Assembly (NCBI GenBank): GCA_936450465.1
Contig: OW388304.1
Span: forward strand, 8,500,700 to 8,564,699
Source of the DNA: Gibbula magus
Taxonomy: Eukaryota; Mollusca; Gastropoda; Trochida; Trochidae
DNA: 64,000 nucleotides
Direction: 5' to 3'
Position 1 is the first letter of the stretch; every line of letters begins with the position of its first letter. A program made the translations under genes and the position numbers. The notes beneath the pieces are model-generated. The model was given only the letters and a program-made list of their open reading frames with translations. It ran no database searches and was not told the DNA's origin. Positions 35,501 through 48,254 of this stretch are shown in pieces.

Positions 35501-35579
35501 TAACAGAGAGTATTGAAAATAGATATATCCACTGCTTATGATATGGCAGATTATAATATATTTGAGATACTGTTCACAG
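32561..35579. other. No gene recognised; repeat fragments
   Basis: Near 33225-33300 the minus strand reads 'gcatcgaaacgtcgcac' followed by a TTATGG...AATAAA-like end, which recalls the 3' ends of Penelope-type elements, but there is no coding support. The phrase 'attagcgttattactcgc' is repeated at 35066 and 35171. The 118-residue open frame at 34602-34958 has no recognisable domain and weak codon structure. Confidence 0.3.
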
Positions 35580-35780
35580 GTTCGGTAGATTTAAGTGGTT
35601 TTACATCTATTTTGGGTATTACTGAGATTGCCTGTGCAATCATCTGCCTGGCGAAAAATGGATGTTCCTCGTTCTTCTACCATGCTGACGAGATGAGCTG
35701 CGTTCCAAGTTTGACCAGACATTTCAACTCAACAACCCTTCGCCCTCAGATTGGATTCATGTACTACATTATACGACCAG
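35580..35780 (+). CDS. PAN/apple-like domain exon
   Basis: The acceptor TTCACAG ends at 35579 and the donor GTAAGT starts at 35781. 201 bp, phase 1-1. The frame gives 'SGFTSILGITEIACAIICLA' then 'NGCSSFFYHADEMSCVPS' and ends 'IGFMYYIIRP'. The spacing C-x3-C-x5-C-S-S-F-F-Y-x6-C is that of the short PAN/apple-like modules placed at the N-terminus of many invertebrate lectins and adhesion proteins. No partner exon was found in either direction within the window, so it may belong to a gene with very long introns or be a lone duplicated exon. PAN modules mediate protein or sugar binding outside the cell. Confidence 0.6.
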
Positions 35781-38700
35781 GTAAGTTGTTTTTCATCCTT
35801 GCAGAAGTTGGGTTAACATTATGATGAATTAATGTCCTCGGTTTTTTTATGTTGATATATAAGTATAATAGTATTAAGTTTTGAAAACACTAATAAAGCT
35901 TAGTTGCTTTCGAGTAGGCAAGACTCTAGTTCAGATAATCTAAACGTCGGTTTATGTGCGATGACTGCGCACCCAACGTTTAGAGTCTCAAGCTGTTATA
36001 AATATTTAAGTTAGATTCTTTCCTTGCCGATTTTTTTTCAATACGATGTTTCATTTTGAGAGCTTACATTACAATAGTTGATTTGTGTTAATTTATACTA
36101 TAAAAATATTAAAATGAGGTAAGTATGAGTTATCATATTTCTTATTACGCAAAACAACAACAACGTATTTGAACAATTAAGACGCAAATATGAAATTGAA
36201 ATTTGGATATTAGTGACTTTCATAAAAATGATAATAGACAAACCAATTTATCTTACGTTTGATCGTGATTTGTTTAAAGTATGATATAAATATATAAGCG
36301 TAAAACAGTATGTGTTTGTTTCTAAATTACTATTACCCATTGACCGCAACTTACCGTTACATCTTCACATATGCATTTGTTAATCGAGGTTGATATCCAA
36401 ATTCGTGTTTTTTTTTAATATGTGGTGCATTTGTTAATTGAATAGAATCATATACTTACCAGATTTCTTCATTTACTACTTATTAAAAAATATTCACCAA
36501 AAATACAACAACGATCGGATGCTTTTATGGAATTTCGTAATAAAAACGATCTCACATATCATAGACACATTTGAAAAAAAATATGTCAATTGGTTTGATC
36601 AGATTCACTTCAAATTTATATATATCAAACTATCAATCACGTCAACTGTGCCTTGCTATCAATTCGATTTTACGAAGTTAGGGTTTCGGATCTACCAATC
36701 AATCCATTTACAGGAGTTGATATTTAAGACATCCCCTGAAACATTAATATATACTTCTTAAATATGATTATTCATATAGAATAACCAAAGGATGTTACAT
36801 TTATAATATTTTCATAATTCTCTATAGCCGATTATATGGAAATAAAAGTGGCAAAAGTTGAGTATATATTATATTTTCAATAAAAACTATCATAAATCTC
36901 TATCATTGGACGAGCGATATATGATTTATTTTTTACTGTCGACACCCCTTTTTATGTTAAAAATAATCATCGTAATTTGCAGCATATGCCATGTGTCTTC
37001 TTTTCTGCCAGTCTCTATTTGACAGCAGTTAATTTTGTAGACAATTTCGTATTACAACGATTATAATGACTTCGTAATAAAATGTTTTACAATGGTTCGG
37101 TTTCTGCACATATACAAATAATTAATTGAACATCGTACTTTGATGTCACGAAAACAAATAATCATCTTTATTTTTATATAACAGGCTTTTACTAAGTATT
37201 TGAATTTTAAATTAACAGAAATGAGAGAGCTGACAAAAGAAGATTATGAAATATTGAATGTCGTAGTCTAGTGAAAATAAAACAGGAAAATCAACATGTG
37301 AAAACAAGTTTATATTTAATGAAACGAAATTTCTTTAATGATAAACGGCTTAGGCAAACATCAATAATAGCAATATGATACAAAAAAGAATGACTTAATA
37401 TGTCCTGTTGCTGGGTTTGAAACAAGTGAATATATAAAAGAACCCGGAGATGCAGAGATCACTGTAACTGAATTCCGGATCGTTTCTGAACCGTTCCGCA
37501 ATTTCGATTTCTAGGTCATGACATCTGAAAAGAAGGGGGTAGCTTTGAATTAAATGTTGCTGAATATTGAGAAAAATTTTCCTCAGTAAAACAACGGTCG
37601 GATGTAGTAACTAAAGGGTTGATCTTTCGATCCGTGTGTCGATTTACACCAGGTATTTCGAATTCATCGAGTCAGAACTGTTTGAAGGTGAAAAAAGCCT
37701 TCCGATCAAGAATCGCATCGGAAGCTGCTGATGATAAAATAGGCTTGGGATCCTAGTCGACGTAGGAAGACGTCTAGCATGCTGGACTAGCAAGACTCAT
37801 GATGTATTGAAAACATTTATCACACATACCTAAATATATATGTATATACCTGAAATATTTACAAATATTTTCCATATATGTAACTTATTTGTTATATTTT
37901 AAGAAGTTTTTATATAGGCTATTTCAGCCTGTTTGCTAATCATTGTTGTATTGTTATTTATCTAAATATATTGTGTAATATATGGAAATAAGATACTGTT
38001 TAAATCAAATATTTACTTTTTAATTTAATTTATTTGTTTCTGGTTTACATCTGGAATACTACCAAGAGACAAGACACCTATAATATTTGCAACAGAACTG
38101 CACATTATGAAAAAGCAATTTTAGTTACAATATGTGAGGAACCCCCTGATAATGAGTGATAATTGCTACTTGGATTATGTAACCAAGTGGATATCCCACC
38201 CAGGAAGTAGACCAGACTATTACATAATGACTCCACTTTATGGTTGATCACACCAGTGTTGGAATATCAGTCGAGGCTGCAATAAAACTGCTTGCATCTC
38301 AAGTGTTGAGTAAGGCAATAAACAACAGAACAATATAGTGTGTGTATATATACATCTGGTTATATAATTGGGTTGTATAATGAGAGATGATTTGTATCAA
38401 CAAGGACAATAATTACATGTGTTCTTACAGCGACAAGACATTGCGGAAACACTAGCCATGTTTGACTGTCCGCCATGATGGTTGCCTTGTTTATATGCGT
38501 TACGATGACACTGGACCAATCAGCGATTAGATGTCAAAAGGGAATTCCCCTCTCGTGGCCCACGTCTCGTGGCGCGGAGGGAACCCAGTTTCGGTTCACG
38601 GTCGAATGGCTCGAAGTAATTAACCGCGCTTGGCAAGAGCTTGGCAGGGGTGTCACGTTAGCGGTCAGCTAGGGGCCAGCTTATGACTAGGCCTACCGAT

Positions 38701-39164
38701 TAGTCTCCCTTTAATGATATTGGGGCAAATTAAAATATCGTTGGCTTAGTATGATGTCCTTGTGTTACTTTATTATGGGCGGGTGGGTGACAAGGAGGGC
38801 GACGCACAACCAGATATTGGTCGACGACAAAACCCAGGCAGATTGGTACATGCAGTTTGATATTTGTTGGTCTTGAATACAAATTATGTATCCTCGTTTG
38901 CGCCCTACCTTAATGGAAAAACTGACATTCCTGCACAACGAGGGACAAATCAAGCCATTTTGTAAACTGACCATGATCGTTATTTGTTCATGCGAAAAGA
39001 TCTTTCATAATGACCAAGAACAGTTTAAGGCTATCTGTACAAAACTACGCCCCTAAGTGCTTGTTATCCGTGATATACACTGAACCGCAAAATATAGTCA
39101 CCATACAAAATATGTACAAGATAATTCAATGCACGAGTGATACATACCATTGATTCAGAGATAC
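35781..39164. other. No gene recognised
   Basis: AT-rich, with short hairpins (for example 'tctaaacgt' ... 'acgtttaga' at 35940-35987). A locally GC-rich patch at 38520-38690 contains a 65-residue open frame (38475-38672) without a known motif; it could be a promoter region but nothing downstream supports a gene. No further exon to pair with 35580-35780 was found. Confidence 0.3.
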
Positions 39165-39310
39165 ACGATGTCTTCAGAAGCCAACAAAACTAAATTCGAA
39201 ATTTCAAAACATTATCTGTTCTAGAAATCGTCATTTTCGAATCTCCTTAACGAGGAAGGAGCGTAAAAAAGGGCTTGTTTTATGACGTCCTACAGTAAAA
39301 TGTCGTCAAC
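39165..39310 (-). repeat. Dispersed repeat R2, inverted copy
   Basis: The reverse complement matches 1890-1960 ('agaacagataatgttt', 'ggcttctgaagacat'). The adjoining 'gacgtcataaaacaagcc' matches 3983-4003. Confidence 0.6.
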
Positions 39311-39779
39311 AAATTTAAGTTTTTTTCCGATCATTTATCATTTATGTTAATAATGTCTTTTATTAATTAAATGTCTACACTTTAAGAATGTTTGAGTTAA
39401 ATGACCAACATTCTGGTCATGAACCATAAAGAACAATCAATAACATTAGCTCACTAGTGGCTCATTAAAAACCCTGACCCTTCATGTGCAATCTCTTTGA
39501 TTCTACCAATCCTATCCTAACGATTATCTCAAAATAAGTTAAATCTGATTTAAAAAAACTTCATACGAATTATAAACCGGTGTAATGTATTATGTGTTAG
39601 TTATAATAAAATATAATAAAATAAAATATTTATAATAAAATAAAATATTTATAATAAAGTAAAATATCACAATATTGCTGGTAATTTGACACATCACTTC
39701 TGTTAGTGGTATAGAAGATTAGTACAGAGTTTTAAAAGCATCGGGTGAATATTTTTTCTCCAATTAATTTCCTCCAATC

Positions 39780-40960
39780 GGTTGGACAAAGTTAGATCTC
39801 ATAAAATGACTATGTTTGACTATTTGCTCAACATCCACATCAATGAACGGGAGATGACATCTAAGGTCTAAGAAACTGATACTGATATTGGATTTAAATT
39901 CATTTGGAATAATGACAAACTAGTGAAGCTTTGCAAAAATATGATATCGGAACATGTTCAACAACTCCTAGATAAATCAGTTGATAGTGCATTCACATGG
40001 GTAGATAGAAGCATAGACTTTATTGTAGAGGCACTTTGTCTAGCCGCATCTGAGTTTAGTGTTCAATCAGATACTTGAAAGGGTAATTTTCAAAAGGAGT
40101 GGTCAATAGGAATAATTGTGCCAGTACCTAAAAAAGGTGACATGAACGACGTAGATATCAATAGAGGCATTAAACTTTTAAGTGTTTTAAGTAAAATATT
40201 TACCTCAATTACCAATAAAAGATTAGCCTTTTGGGGTAAGACAGTGAATAAGTTGACAGAATATCAGGCAGGCTTCCGACAAGGTTATACAACTATTAAA
40301 ATGTATAGAATAGAGTAGAAATACTTAAACATTAAGTGAGGGACATTTTATGCACTTTTTGTTGATTTTGCTAAAGATTTCGACTGCGTACGAAGCAACA
40401 AACTATTGAATATTCTAAACACTGATGGTATTAGCCAAATAATGAACAGCGTTCTAAGTAACATACGAGAATGTGAAAGCTTGCGTAAGAAATAATGATG
40501 AACTATCTTCAACCTTTGAAATTGAGGTAGGAGTGAGACAAGGATGTGTATTGAGCACCTTTTTATTTTCATTTTCATAAATAAATTCGCTAGGTTGAGA
40601 ATACTTGTTCACATGAAGTACAATTACAGCCTGATATCTTCAAGTTATTTCCTATGCTATTTGAAGATAATATCGGATTAATATTATGTACAGTTGTTGG
40701 TGTTCAAAGACAAATTTATGAACTCGAAAACTACTGTAATAATTCGAAGTCAATTTGGATAAAACAAACGCATTAGTATTCACAAATATTGGCAAACTTT
40801 CAAAAGGGGGAACATGGTTCTATAAAGATTGCGAACATGAAACAACAAACTCTCACAACTACTTTGGAGTATATACATTATCATGTCTTCGCATGCAAAT
40901 TTATTGAGATTTTGCAGCGGCACAGGCAAATAAAGTATTAATTGGAATCTTACGGCAAAT
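39780..40960 (+). pseudogene. Old, decayed LINE reverse transcriptase (LINE C)
   Basis: Scattered frames carry the pre-RT linker ('FTWVDRSIDFIVEAL'), 'WSIGIIVPVPKKGDMNDVD', 'YQAGFRQGYTTIKM', 'VDFAKDFDCVR', 'VGVRQGCVLSTFLF' and a ruined catalytic region where FADD reads as 'FEDN'. Many stops and frameshifts are present, and the segment between the linker and RT motif 2 is deleted. It belongs to the same broad group as copies A and B but is much older. It directly precedes copy B. Confidence 0.8.
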
Positions 40961-41074
40961 AAGTATTTAAGGTGATCTCAGTATGAACTAGTTTTTCATA
41001 ATTATAAATGTGAAAATATATCCTATTTTTCTTTATTTGACAGAAATTTGGGGATTAAATACATGTGCAAAATT

Positions 41075-43040
41075 AAAGAAATAATTTATGCTATTCAAGA
41101 AATGCATAATGGAAAAGCACCCGGACTGTGTGGCATTCCTATCGAATTTTTAAAAAATGCACCTCCTCATTGTATTGTGTTGTTGAAATCTTTATTTAAT
41201 AGCATTTTATCTACAGGTATTTATCCATCTGAGTGGACGTTCGGAGTTATAATTCCCTTGTACAAGAAAGGTAAAATTGATAGTCCTGGGAATTATAGAC
41301 CTATTACATTGCTTTAAGTAACTGGTAAAATATTTTGCAAAATTATCAACAACAGGTTAAACTCTTGGGCCGAAAGGGAAGATTTCTTTGCTGACGAGCA
41401 GGTTGGGTGACTCATGACTCATGATAATATATTCATTCTTAATGCTATAATTAGTAAATATTTTTCATTATACAAAGGTCGTCTCTATTGTGCATTTATT
41501 GATCTGAAGGCTGCTTTTGATTCAGTGGATAGATGTGGTCTCCTTTACAAACTTTGGCTTGGCAACGTGAAGGGTAATACGTATAGATTGTTGAAAAACA
41601 TGTATCAGAATGTGAAGGCTTGTGTGTCGATGAGAGATGGTTACACTCCGTTTTTCGACTGTTTATCTGGAGCTCGTCAGGGTTGCCAGTTATCTCCCTT
41701 TCTTTTCTCTTTTTTTGTCAATGATGTCGTTTAAAGTTTATCTGCTGATGGTCAAAGGGGTATCAATCTAGACTTAGTTGAGTTGTTCATCCTTTTGTTT
41801 GCTGATGACATTGCACTTTTTGATTTTACAGTTATAGGTCTGCAAAAGAGATTGGATAAGTTAATATCTTATTGTAATAAGTGGAAACTGACAATTAATG
41901 TTGATAAAAGTAAAGTAATCGTTTTTAGAAAGGCTGGTAGGTTGAGAAGCTATGAAAAATTCCTTTTAAATGGTCAGTCGCTGGAAATTGTTCCTTCATA
42001 TAAATATTTGGGTGTTCACTTCTCATCCTCTGGATCTTGGTATATCACACAGAAAACTTTGGCTGATCAAGCTGGGAAGGTGTTGAATATTCTCAAATCA
42101 TCGGCTAAGAATTTCTATAGTTGATCAATAAATGTTCTGTTCCACATATTTGATGTCAAAGTTTTGCCAGTGTTACTTTATGGAAATGAGGTCTGGGGTT
42201 TTCACTCGTCCCCATCTGTATTGAATGTACATGATAAGTTTTGTAAACAGATTTTGGGTCTCTTTAGAAACACCCCAAACCTTGCAGCTCGTGCTGAAGT
42301 TGGTCGTCATTCATTAAAGGTAAATCAGCATGTTAAAATTGTTAAATATTTGGTTCGCCTCTTGTCTCAAGTTGAGAATGTTATCTTAATAAAGGTTTAT
42401 AATTATCAGTATTCTCTTGCTGAAAAGGGTATAGATTGTTGGGCCTTAAATGCGAAATTTATTTTGTTTAGTTACGGTTTTGGCAATGTGTGGGCTAAAC
42501 AAAATGTTGGCAATGTCTCTTTATTCATTGAATTATTTAAGCAAAGATGTTTTGACATAGATAATCAGTTGTGGTCATCTCGTATTATACTCGTCTCAAA
42601 ATTGGATTTCTATCGTATAATAAAAATAGATGTAGATTTTGAATTTTATATCAATAGATATTTAGGTCTTAAAAGGGAGGATCGCCTTTGCCCACTTCGT
42701 ATCATACCTTATATAGAGAATGAATATCACTTTTGCCTGGTATGTCCCTTCTATAAGAAATTAAGAAATGATATTCTTCCAAATTAGTATCACACATATC
42801 CCTCTGAAGTAAAACTAACCCAATTGTTTTCCCCAAAGAATACTTTTGTCATCAATAATCTGGCAAAATATATATTTCTAGCCATGAAAAAAAGAAACAA
42901 ATTTCTTGTAACCACAAAAGACATAATGCTGTAATGTTCCTAATTGTGTACGGTGCTCTATTTGTGTATTATATCATGTTGTAATCTGATGTATAATGGG
43001 CCTGTGGCCCCTTTACTAAATAAACTCCCTCTCTCATTAG
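41075..43040 (+). pseudogene. Non-LTR retrotransposon reverse transcriptase, copy B
   Basis: Nearly identical in sequence to copy A over almost 2 kb. The frame pieces read 'NGKAPGLCGIPIEFL', 'FIDLKAAFDSVD', 'GARQGCQLSPFLFSFF', the catalytic 'LLFADDIALF' (41792-41821), and 'VLLYGNEVWGFHSS', and the end 'EYHFCLVCPFYKKL'. It keeps the RQGCQLSP motif that copy A lost but lacks about 80 bp near 42655. Stops at 41315-41317, about 41732 and 42122 interrupt it; the last is shared with copy A. The 3' UTR ends with a hairpin 'gggcctgtggccc' and 'ctttactaaataaact' near 43030. Confidence 0.9.
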
Positions 43041-43419
43041 AAGTTGTATATCTGTATTCTTGAAACAGTTTCTTGGGTGTCAAACGCCAATACCATAAAC
43101 ATTATGGTTAATGGAGAATGTGGCAGATTTCCCTTTTACATCAACTGATAAAGGAATTTCGGTATTGAGTAAAGTTATTACACATGCCTTCATATTATCA
43201 ACCAAGAAAATGCTACGTAATGATGCTTTTACACGGTACAATGGAACAGAATAATTGGGTTAAGTTCATGGCATAATCTAAATATACCCAATTAACTAAA
43301 ATTTGTACATTTTTTAAGTTAGATGTTGTACAAGATGAATATAATTTGTTTGGTCTTTTTTGTGCTACTATACAAACCGAAGTAAATATATAAAAAGAAA
43401 TATCATGTCAATCCATTGC

Positions 43420-44389
43420 TGCCGGGGATCTTGGTTATTCCAGTTCGGCATCTGACACAGCATCTGCACGAAGGACAAAGAATGTGCCCTTGGTGTTGAC
43501 TCATGCACATGTGCTGGAACCGTGGATATGTATACCTTTGACTTTCAAAAGAATTTCCTTATACCAGTACTTACTAACACTGAAGTATATTACAGTCGTC
43601 AACTCTCTGTTTATAATTTTGGGGTTCATGATGCGCTAACAGGAGAAGGCGTCATGAACATATACGACGAGACGACTGCTGCCAAGGGTGGGGCAGAAGT
43701 ACATGTAGCATCTTGCTTCCAACATGTCCTGAACCCAGCGTCAGACTAGCGCTGAGGGTCTTATTCTCTATTCAGTTTGCTGTGCAGGACAAAACAAAAA
43801 TCATGACGTTGTCTGCTTTCTTCAAAAGTTGATAAATGAAAAACAGTTTAAGAAAATTTATCACACGTTCATGACAAGTGGACATTCACGATTACCAAAT
43901 GTCTGTCATTTTGCATCCATTGAAACACAGAAAGTGAAAGAGAAGCATGTTGTTCCAAGTGATGTTGCAAGAAATCTTTCATGATTATAGGCAGATGTCT
44001 AAGAAGAGCATCGAGACAAGCTTTGGGGATTCACTGACAATTAATCCTATCGTGAGTTATGAATACTCCTGGGAGAATGATGTGAACGAGCTGAGAAGCC
44101 ACCCGTCTGAAGTTGGGTGTAGGTATACTCTCAATCTACGTGAACCATGGCTGAAGGTGGCATTCCTGAAGAAACATCAATTCCAAACAGCAAATAAAAC
44201 AGAACTACACTGATGTATGCCCAATTAAGGCTGCCAAATACAAAGATTTGCAGAAGTTATCCAGATTTCTGTTTCTCTTCACAGAAAGTCTTTTATCAGT
44301 CCTTGAAGTCTGACGGACAGAGGGATGAAGCTCCAGCTGTATCTGATGACGAGGATGTCGACAATGACGACCTTGTTTATGATAACTGA
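43420..44389 (+). pseudogene. Broken copy of a transposon-associated multicopy gene
   Basis: Three frames together show an order of motifs known from multicopy, transposon-like proteins of arthropods, cnidarians and molluscs: 'YTFDFQKNFLIP', 'YYSRQLSVYNFGVHDA', 'DETTAAKGGAEVHVASC', then 'AGQNKNHDVVCFLQKL', 'HTFMTSGHSRLPN', 'AAKYKDLQKL' and 'VFYQSLK' near the end. The acidic tail terminates at 44387-44389. Frameshifts occur near 43745, 43945 and 44280, so no intact protein can be made. I believe it is related to the family with DUF7869-type domains, but I am not certain of the name. The phrase with a conserved acidic residue before GGQNKN is altered here ('SVCCAGQNKN'). Confidence 0.65.
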
Positions 44390-45027
44390 AGTGTGCCTAT
44401 CAGTTTCTACATTTTGCTCACTGCTCAGATAGTGATGGTGTTCCATTTGAGATATAGTTTAAGACGTTCAATCTGTTAAATCAGTTAAGATCCTTTTTTA
44501 AGTGTTTAGGTGAGACATGCCATTTCGTACATTCATGTTGTCACGTTTTAACAAAGAGCTCAACATTTTTCTGGGTTTTTTTCCAATTCAAAACTTGATT
44601 AACCTTGATAAAAAGAGTTAAGTTCATGTTTAAGCATGTTCTCTTTTATTCAAAACTTGCTACGGTTATTGGTATGCCTTTGAATTACTGAAATAAAATA
44701 TCAATATGAATTCAAATGTTTTTTAAGAAGTTTTTGTTTGACTTTGACCACATTACTATAAAGAGGAAAATATAAGGTTTTATTTGAAACCGTTATACAG
44801 TTTAACAAAATATAACATGTTTAATAGTGCAACCAAAAAGGCCTTATGGTGGTTTACAGGCCCTTCTGGATCTGAGTCAAACTTATACAGCTTGTAATTC
44901 TTTTATTTAATTATTTTTTTCCACTTAAATATTCATATTTTTACTTCATAATGCCCCACCTTTCTATATGTGAAAGATATAAGCCATTGATAATGGTAAT
45001 AACAAGATGAATGTTGGTTTGCATATT
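44390..45027. other. No gene recognised
   Basis: AT-rich spacer between the broken transposon gene and the 3' end of the minus-strand LINE E. Confidence 0.4.
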
Positions 45028-45670
45028 TGGTTTAAACATATTTTATTCAACATGAAAATGATAAGGAACAAGTTCTCCAACTTAGAATACCCACTCATTG
45101 GTATATACATATCAGGTAATTTACATATTTGACAAACATATGGCACATAGATGACAGACGGCAGTATAAGAAGAGGACATAGATTCTATGAAATTGAGTA
45201 ATATTAATATGCTATACAAATCGTTTAGTCTCGCTCATGAATGTTTGAACTGACTTAAATACACTTGTATTTTGACATGGTGATAAGTCTGCACTTTCTT
45301 CTAACAAAAGTTTGAGGTCGACTGTAGTACCAACTGAATTACAATAATTGCGCTTTAAAGATGCTGAACATTTTGCTCTCTGTTGCTTATACTTTGGGCA
45401 TTCAAAGAAATAATGATATGAATTCTCAACCGGGTTACCATTAGTACAGTTTGAAGTAGTCTTAATTCCAACTATGTATAAATAAAAATTCAAACAACTT
45501 ACTTAATATCGCAATTTGGTATGAAGAATATTTCTTTTACCGTATGAATAATACTGGGGTGCATTTACACAACGGTCAGCCAAGGATGATTTAAAAGTTG
45601 AAACACTTGTATCAGATGTATGTATCCAGCCTCTATCTCAATACCTCAACAGACACCATTCGTACCCTTT
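45028..45670 (-). pseudogene. 5'-truncated LINE, C-terminal end and 3' UTR (LINE E)
   Basis: Minus-strand frame 'FKSSLADRCVNAPQYY' leads through one stop (near 45500) to 'GNPVENSYHYFFECPKY' and ends 'FMSETKRFV'. This is the same C-terminal knuckle type as in LINE D ('CENVYHYFLEC'). Both copies also share the 3' end AATAAAATATGTTTAAACC (here at 45028-45048). It is a separate, more truncated insertion of a related family. Confidence 0.8.
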
Positions 45671-46249
45671 TGGTTCTGAGCCCTTCATATATTTGATACA
45701 TTTAACATCGAAAAAACGTTGGATTTTAAATGTACACCATGTGGTGGCACGTGGTCCTGTGCATATCACAGTCGACCGTTATCATTGAAGTTCAGCAAAT
45801 CGTCCTGGCTCGCTGAATTAGTGGATAACCAGGGCCCGCTTCATGGCTCGATAAACTGAGAGTTTGAAGTGCTTACTTCCGCCCAACATAGAGACATGAG
45901 TTGTGAAGACTTGTGGTGTCATCTTGGGCAAGTAACTTTATTCAAAGTGTGCCTCTGTTCACTCAGCTGTGCAATTGATTACCTTGTATGGAAGTGAAGG
46001 AAATGCGAGAAATAATCTTAAAACGGGCAAGAACTTCATGTAAGGTGGCATGAAATTTCATGGATCGTGTATATGTATATAAAACAAAACCTACAAAGCC
46101 TACATGCAGCTAATAATAAAAATAGCTTGCAGCATATGATATATATATCCGTATATATAACTTAAATTCATCAATAAAATTGTTATGCATATACTCTCTT
46201 AATATGTTCTATTATACGATACATGTTTGTTTGGTAGATGAAATATGAA
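45671..46249. other. No gene recognised
   Basis: Non-coding spacer between LINE E and the minisatellite. No repeat or exon was identified. Confidence 0.35.
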
Positions 46250-46735
46250 TGTACATGTTATATGTGGTGTATAGGCTGTGGAGTGACCGACAGCCGACAG
46301 CCGACAATCCGCATTCAGTCCTTGTAATGTACATGTGTAAGTGGTGTATAGGCTGTGCGAGTGACCGACAGCCGACAGCCGACAATCCGCATTATGTCCT
46401 TGTAATGTACATGTATGTGTGCCGGGTGTATAGGCTGGGAAAGTGACCGACAGCCGACAGCCGACAAACCGCATTCAGTCCTTGTAATGTACATGTATAT
46501 GTGGTGTATAGGCTGGGAAAGTGACCGACAGCCGACAGCCGACAATCCGCATTCTGTCCTTGTAATGTACATGTATATGTGGTGTATAGGCTGCGAAAGT
46601 GACCGACAGCCGACAGCCGACAATGCGGTTTTATTCAGAGGAACACATGTATGTGTGGTTTATTGTCCGTGTAGTAGCCGACAGCCCACATCCCACAGCC
46701 CACAATCTAGTTCTATGTATTTAGTATATGCGAGT
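46250..46735. repeat. ~78 bp minisatellite, five copies plus a diverged sixth
   Basis: 'gtgaccgacagccgacagcc' starts at 46283, 46361, 46443, 46521 and 46599. Between them lies 'cttgtaatgtacatgta' and 'ggtgtataggctg'. A diverged unit follows to about 46735. The long frames across it on both strands come from the repeat. A single related piece ('ggattgtcggctgtcggcg') lies at 61293-61311. Confidence 0.93.
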
Positions 46736-48254
46736 GGCCGAAAGTTTCAAAAACATGGGTTAATTATGTTACTTCACAGCTGCCAACTGTTTAATATACG
46801 AATAAGTGTAAAATCATCATCTTTAACATGTTGTCACATCAGTGATTATTTACTTCAGTCATTTTGAGAATATGACAGCATTTAACCGTTAATAAATAAC
46901 TTAATATGCAGACATTACAGACATAGAGAAAACAATTTCTTTTTAAATGTATTTATTACTCGCCAAACATGTACAAAATAAGATATCAGATTTAAGCTTG
47001 TAATCAGGGGTATTACACAGTTATAACTGCGTCATGAATATGAATATATATCTCCTTTATGACTGTCAACACCTGCGTTTTATAAATAGCCTACAGCTGC
47101 ATGTGTACGAAAAATATATTACAGGAAAACAGCCAATGCACAGGTGAAATCCAACTACTTCAATATGCCCGCATAACTAGGCCAGGCGTATGAATTATGA
47201 TTAGGCCTACCACTGTCATTTTAATGTTTATTCAAAGTAAAGAATTACGATTGGAAAGAGTAACAGACATATATGATTTCAACAACAGAACATGTGTAAT
47301 GAAATAAAAATGGGGTGTAAACATGTAAACAACAGTAGGTCACAAACTTTCAGTTTCACTTGGGAAATCAATCGCCTCCAAGATGCATGCTTATATCGGA
47401 AATAAGTTCAACGCATTGAAACAAATAGTCACGGTAATAACAACAAATTTAATTATTATGTTGCGAATAAATCTCAAAATATATGGATTACATCGTTTAG
47501 GGCATAACGCCTATTAACGGTCATTTTACGACATGCCGCATAACGTTACCTATATTCGAGGCAAATATGTTACTATATGTGTTATTCGAATGACATACGT
47601 ATCTCAAGTTAGTTACAAATTTACATCACCTTGTATAGTCAACTGATAATTATTCTTTCATCATGTACTCTTACATGTAGATTGATAGTATGTTCAATGG
47701 TTATATTACAGGGCAGGCCGTCACTTGAACTCCGTGACGTCAGGTTTTTACGTTTTTGTAGGTAATTTAAGAAATGACGTTGAAGTGATGACATATCTCT
47801 TGTGTCCCCTAGTTTTATTTCTGAATTCGTTTGTTTGTTCAACTGTGCACATTATATTTCATTTTTAGCAATATCTAAAATATGTGTGTCATTGAAAGTC
47901 CCAAACGAATATGAGATAAACGATGATGATGCCGTTTTTAATTAAAAAGTGCTTAGTTTCATTTTATTTCTTTTTATAGACTTATTATATGATTTACTCT
48001 TAATTTATTAAAGGCAATGCAGCACACTTTTTGACAGTATTTTGGACAGTCGAGGACTTATTATGACTTGTGTAACACTTAAAGCTTTCTATTGATGCAA
48101 TAAAATAATAATTACAATTCGCTTTCATTAACCTGTAATGGATTATTTAAACGTCGGAGCGGACAGATTCAAAAGGTTATGAAGTTGTCACATGAGTGTC
48201 AACACGCCTATCCACTTGAGCACACACTGTTATGATGACTGCCAAACGGGATAC
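46736..48254. other. No gene recognised
   Basis: AT-rich DNA. Short frames only. No repeats with a second copy in the window were seen here. Confidence 0.35.

Noticed and set aside
46199..46867. Open frames with 'DRQPTADNPHSVLVMYMY' type repeats on both strands
   Set aside because: Products of the 78 bp minisatellite, which happens to be divisible by three.
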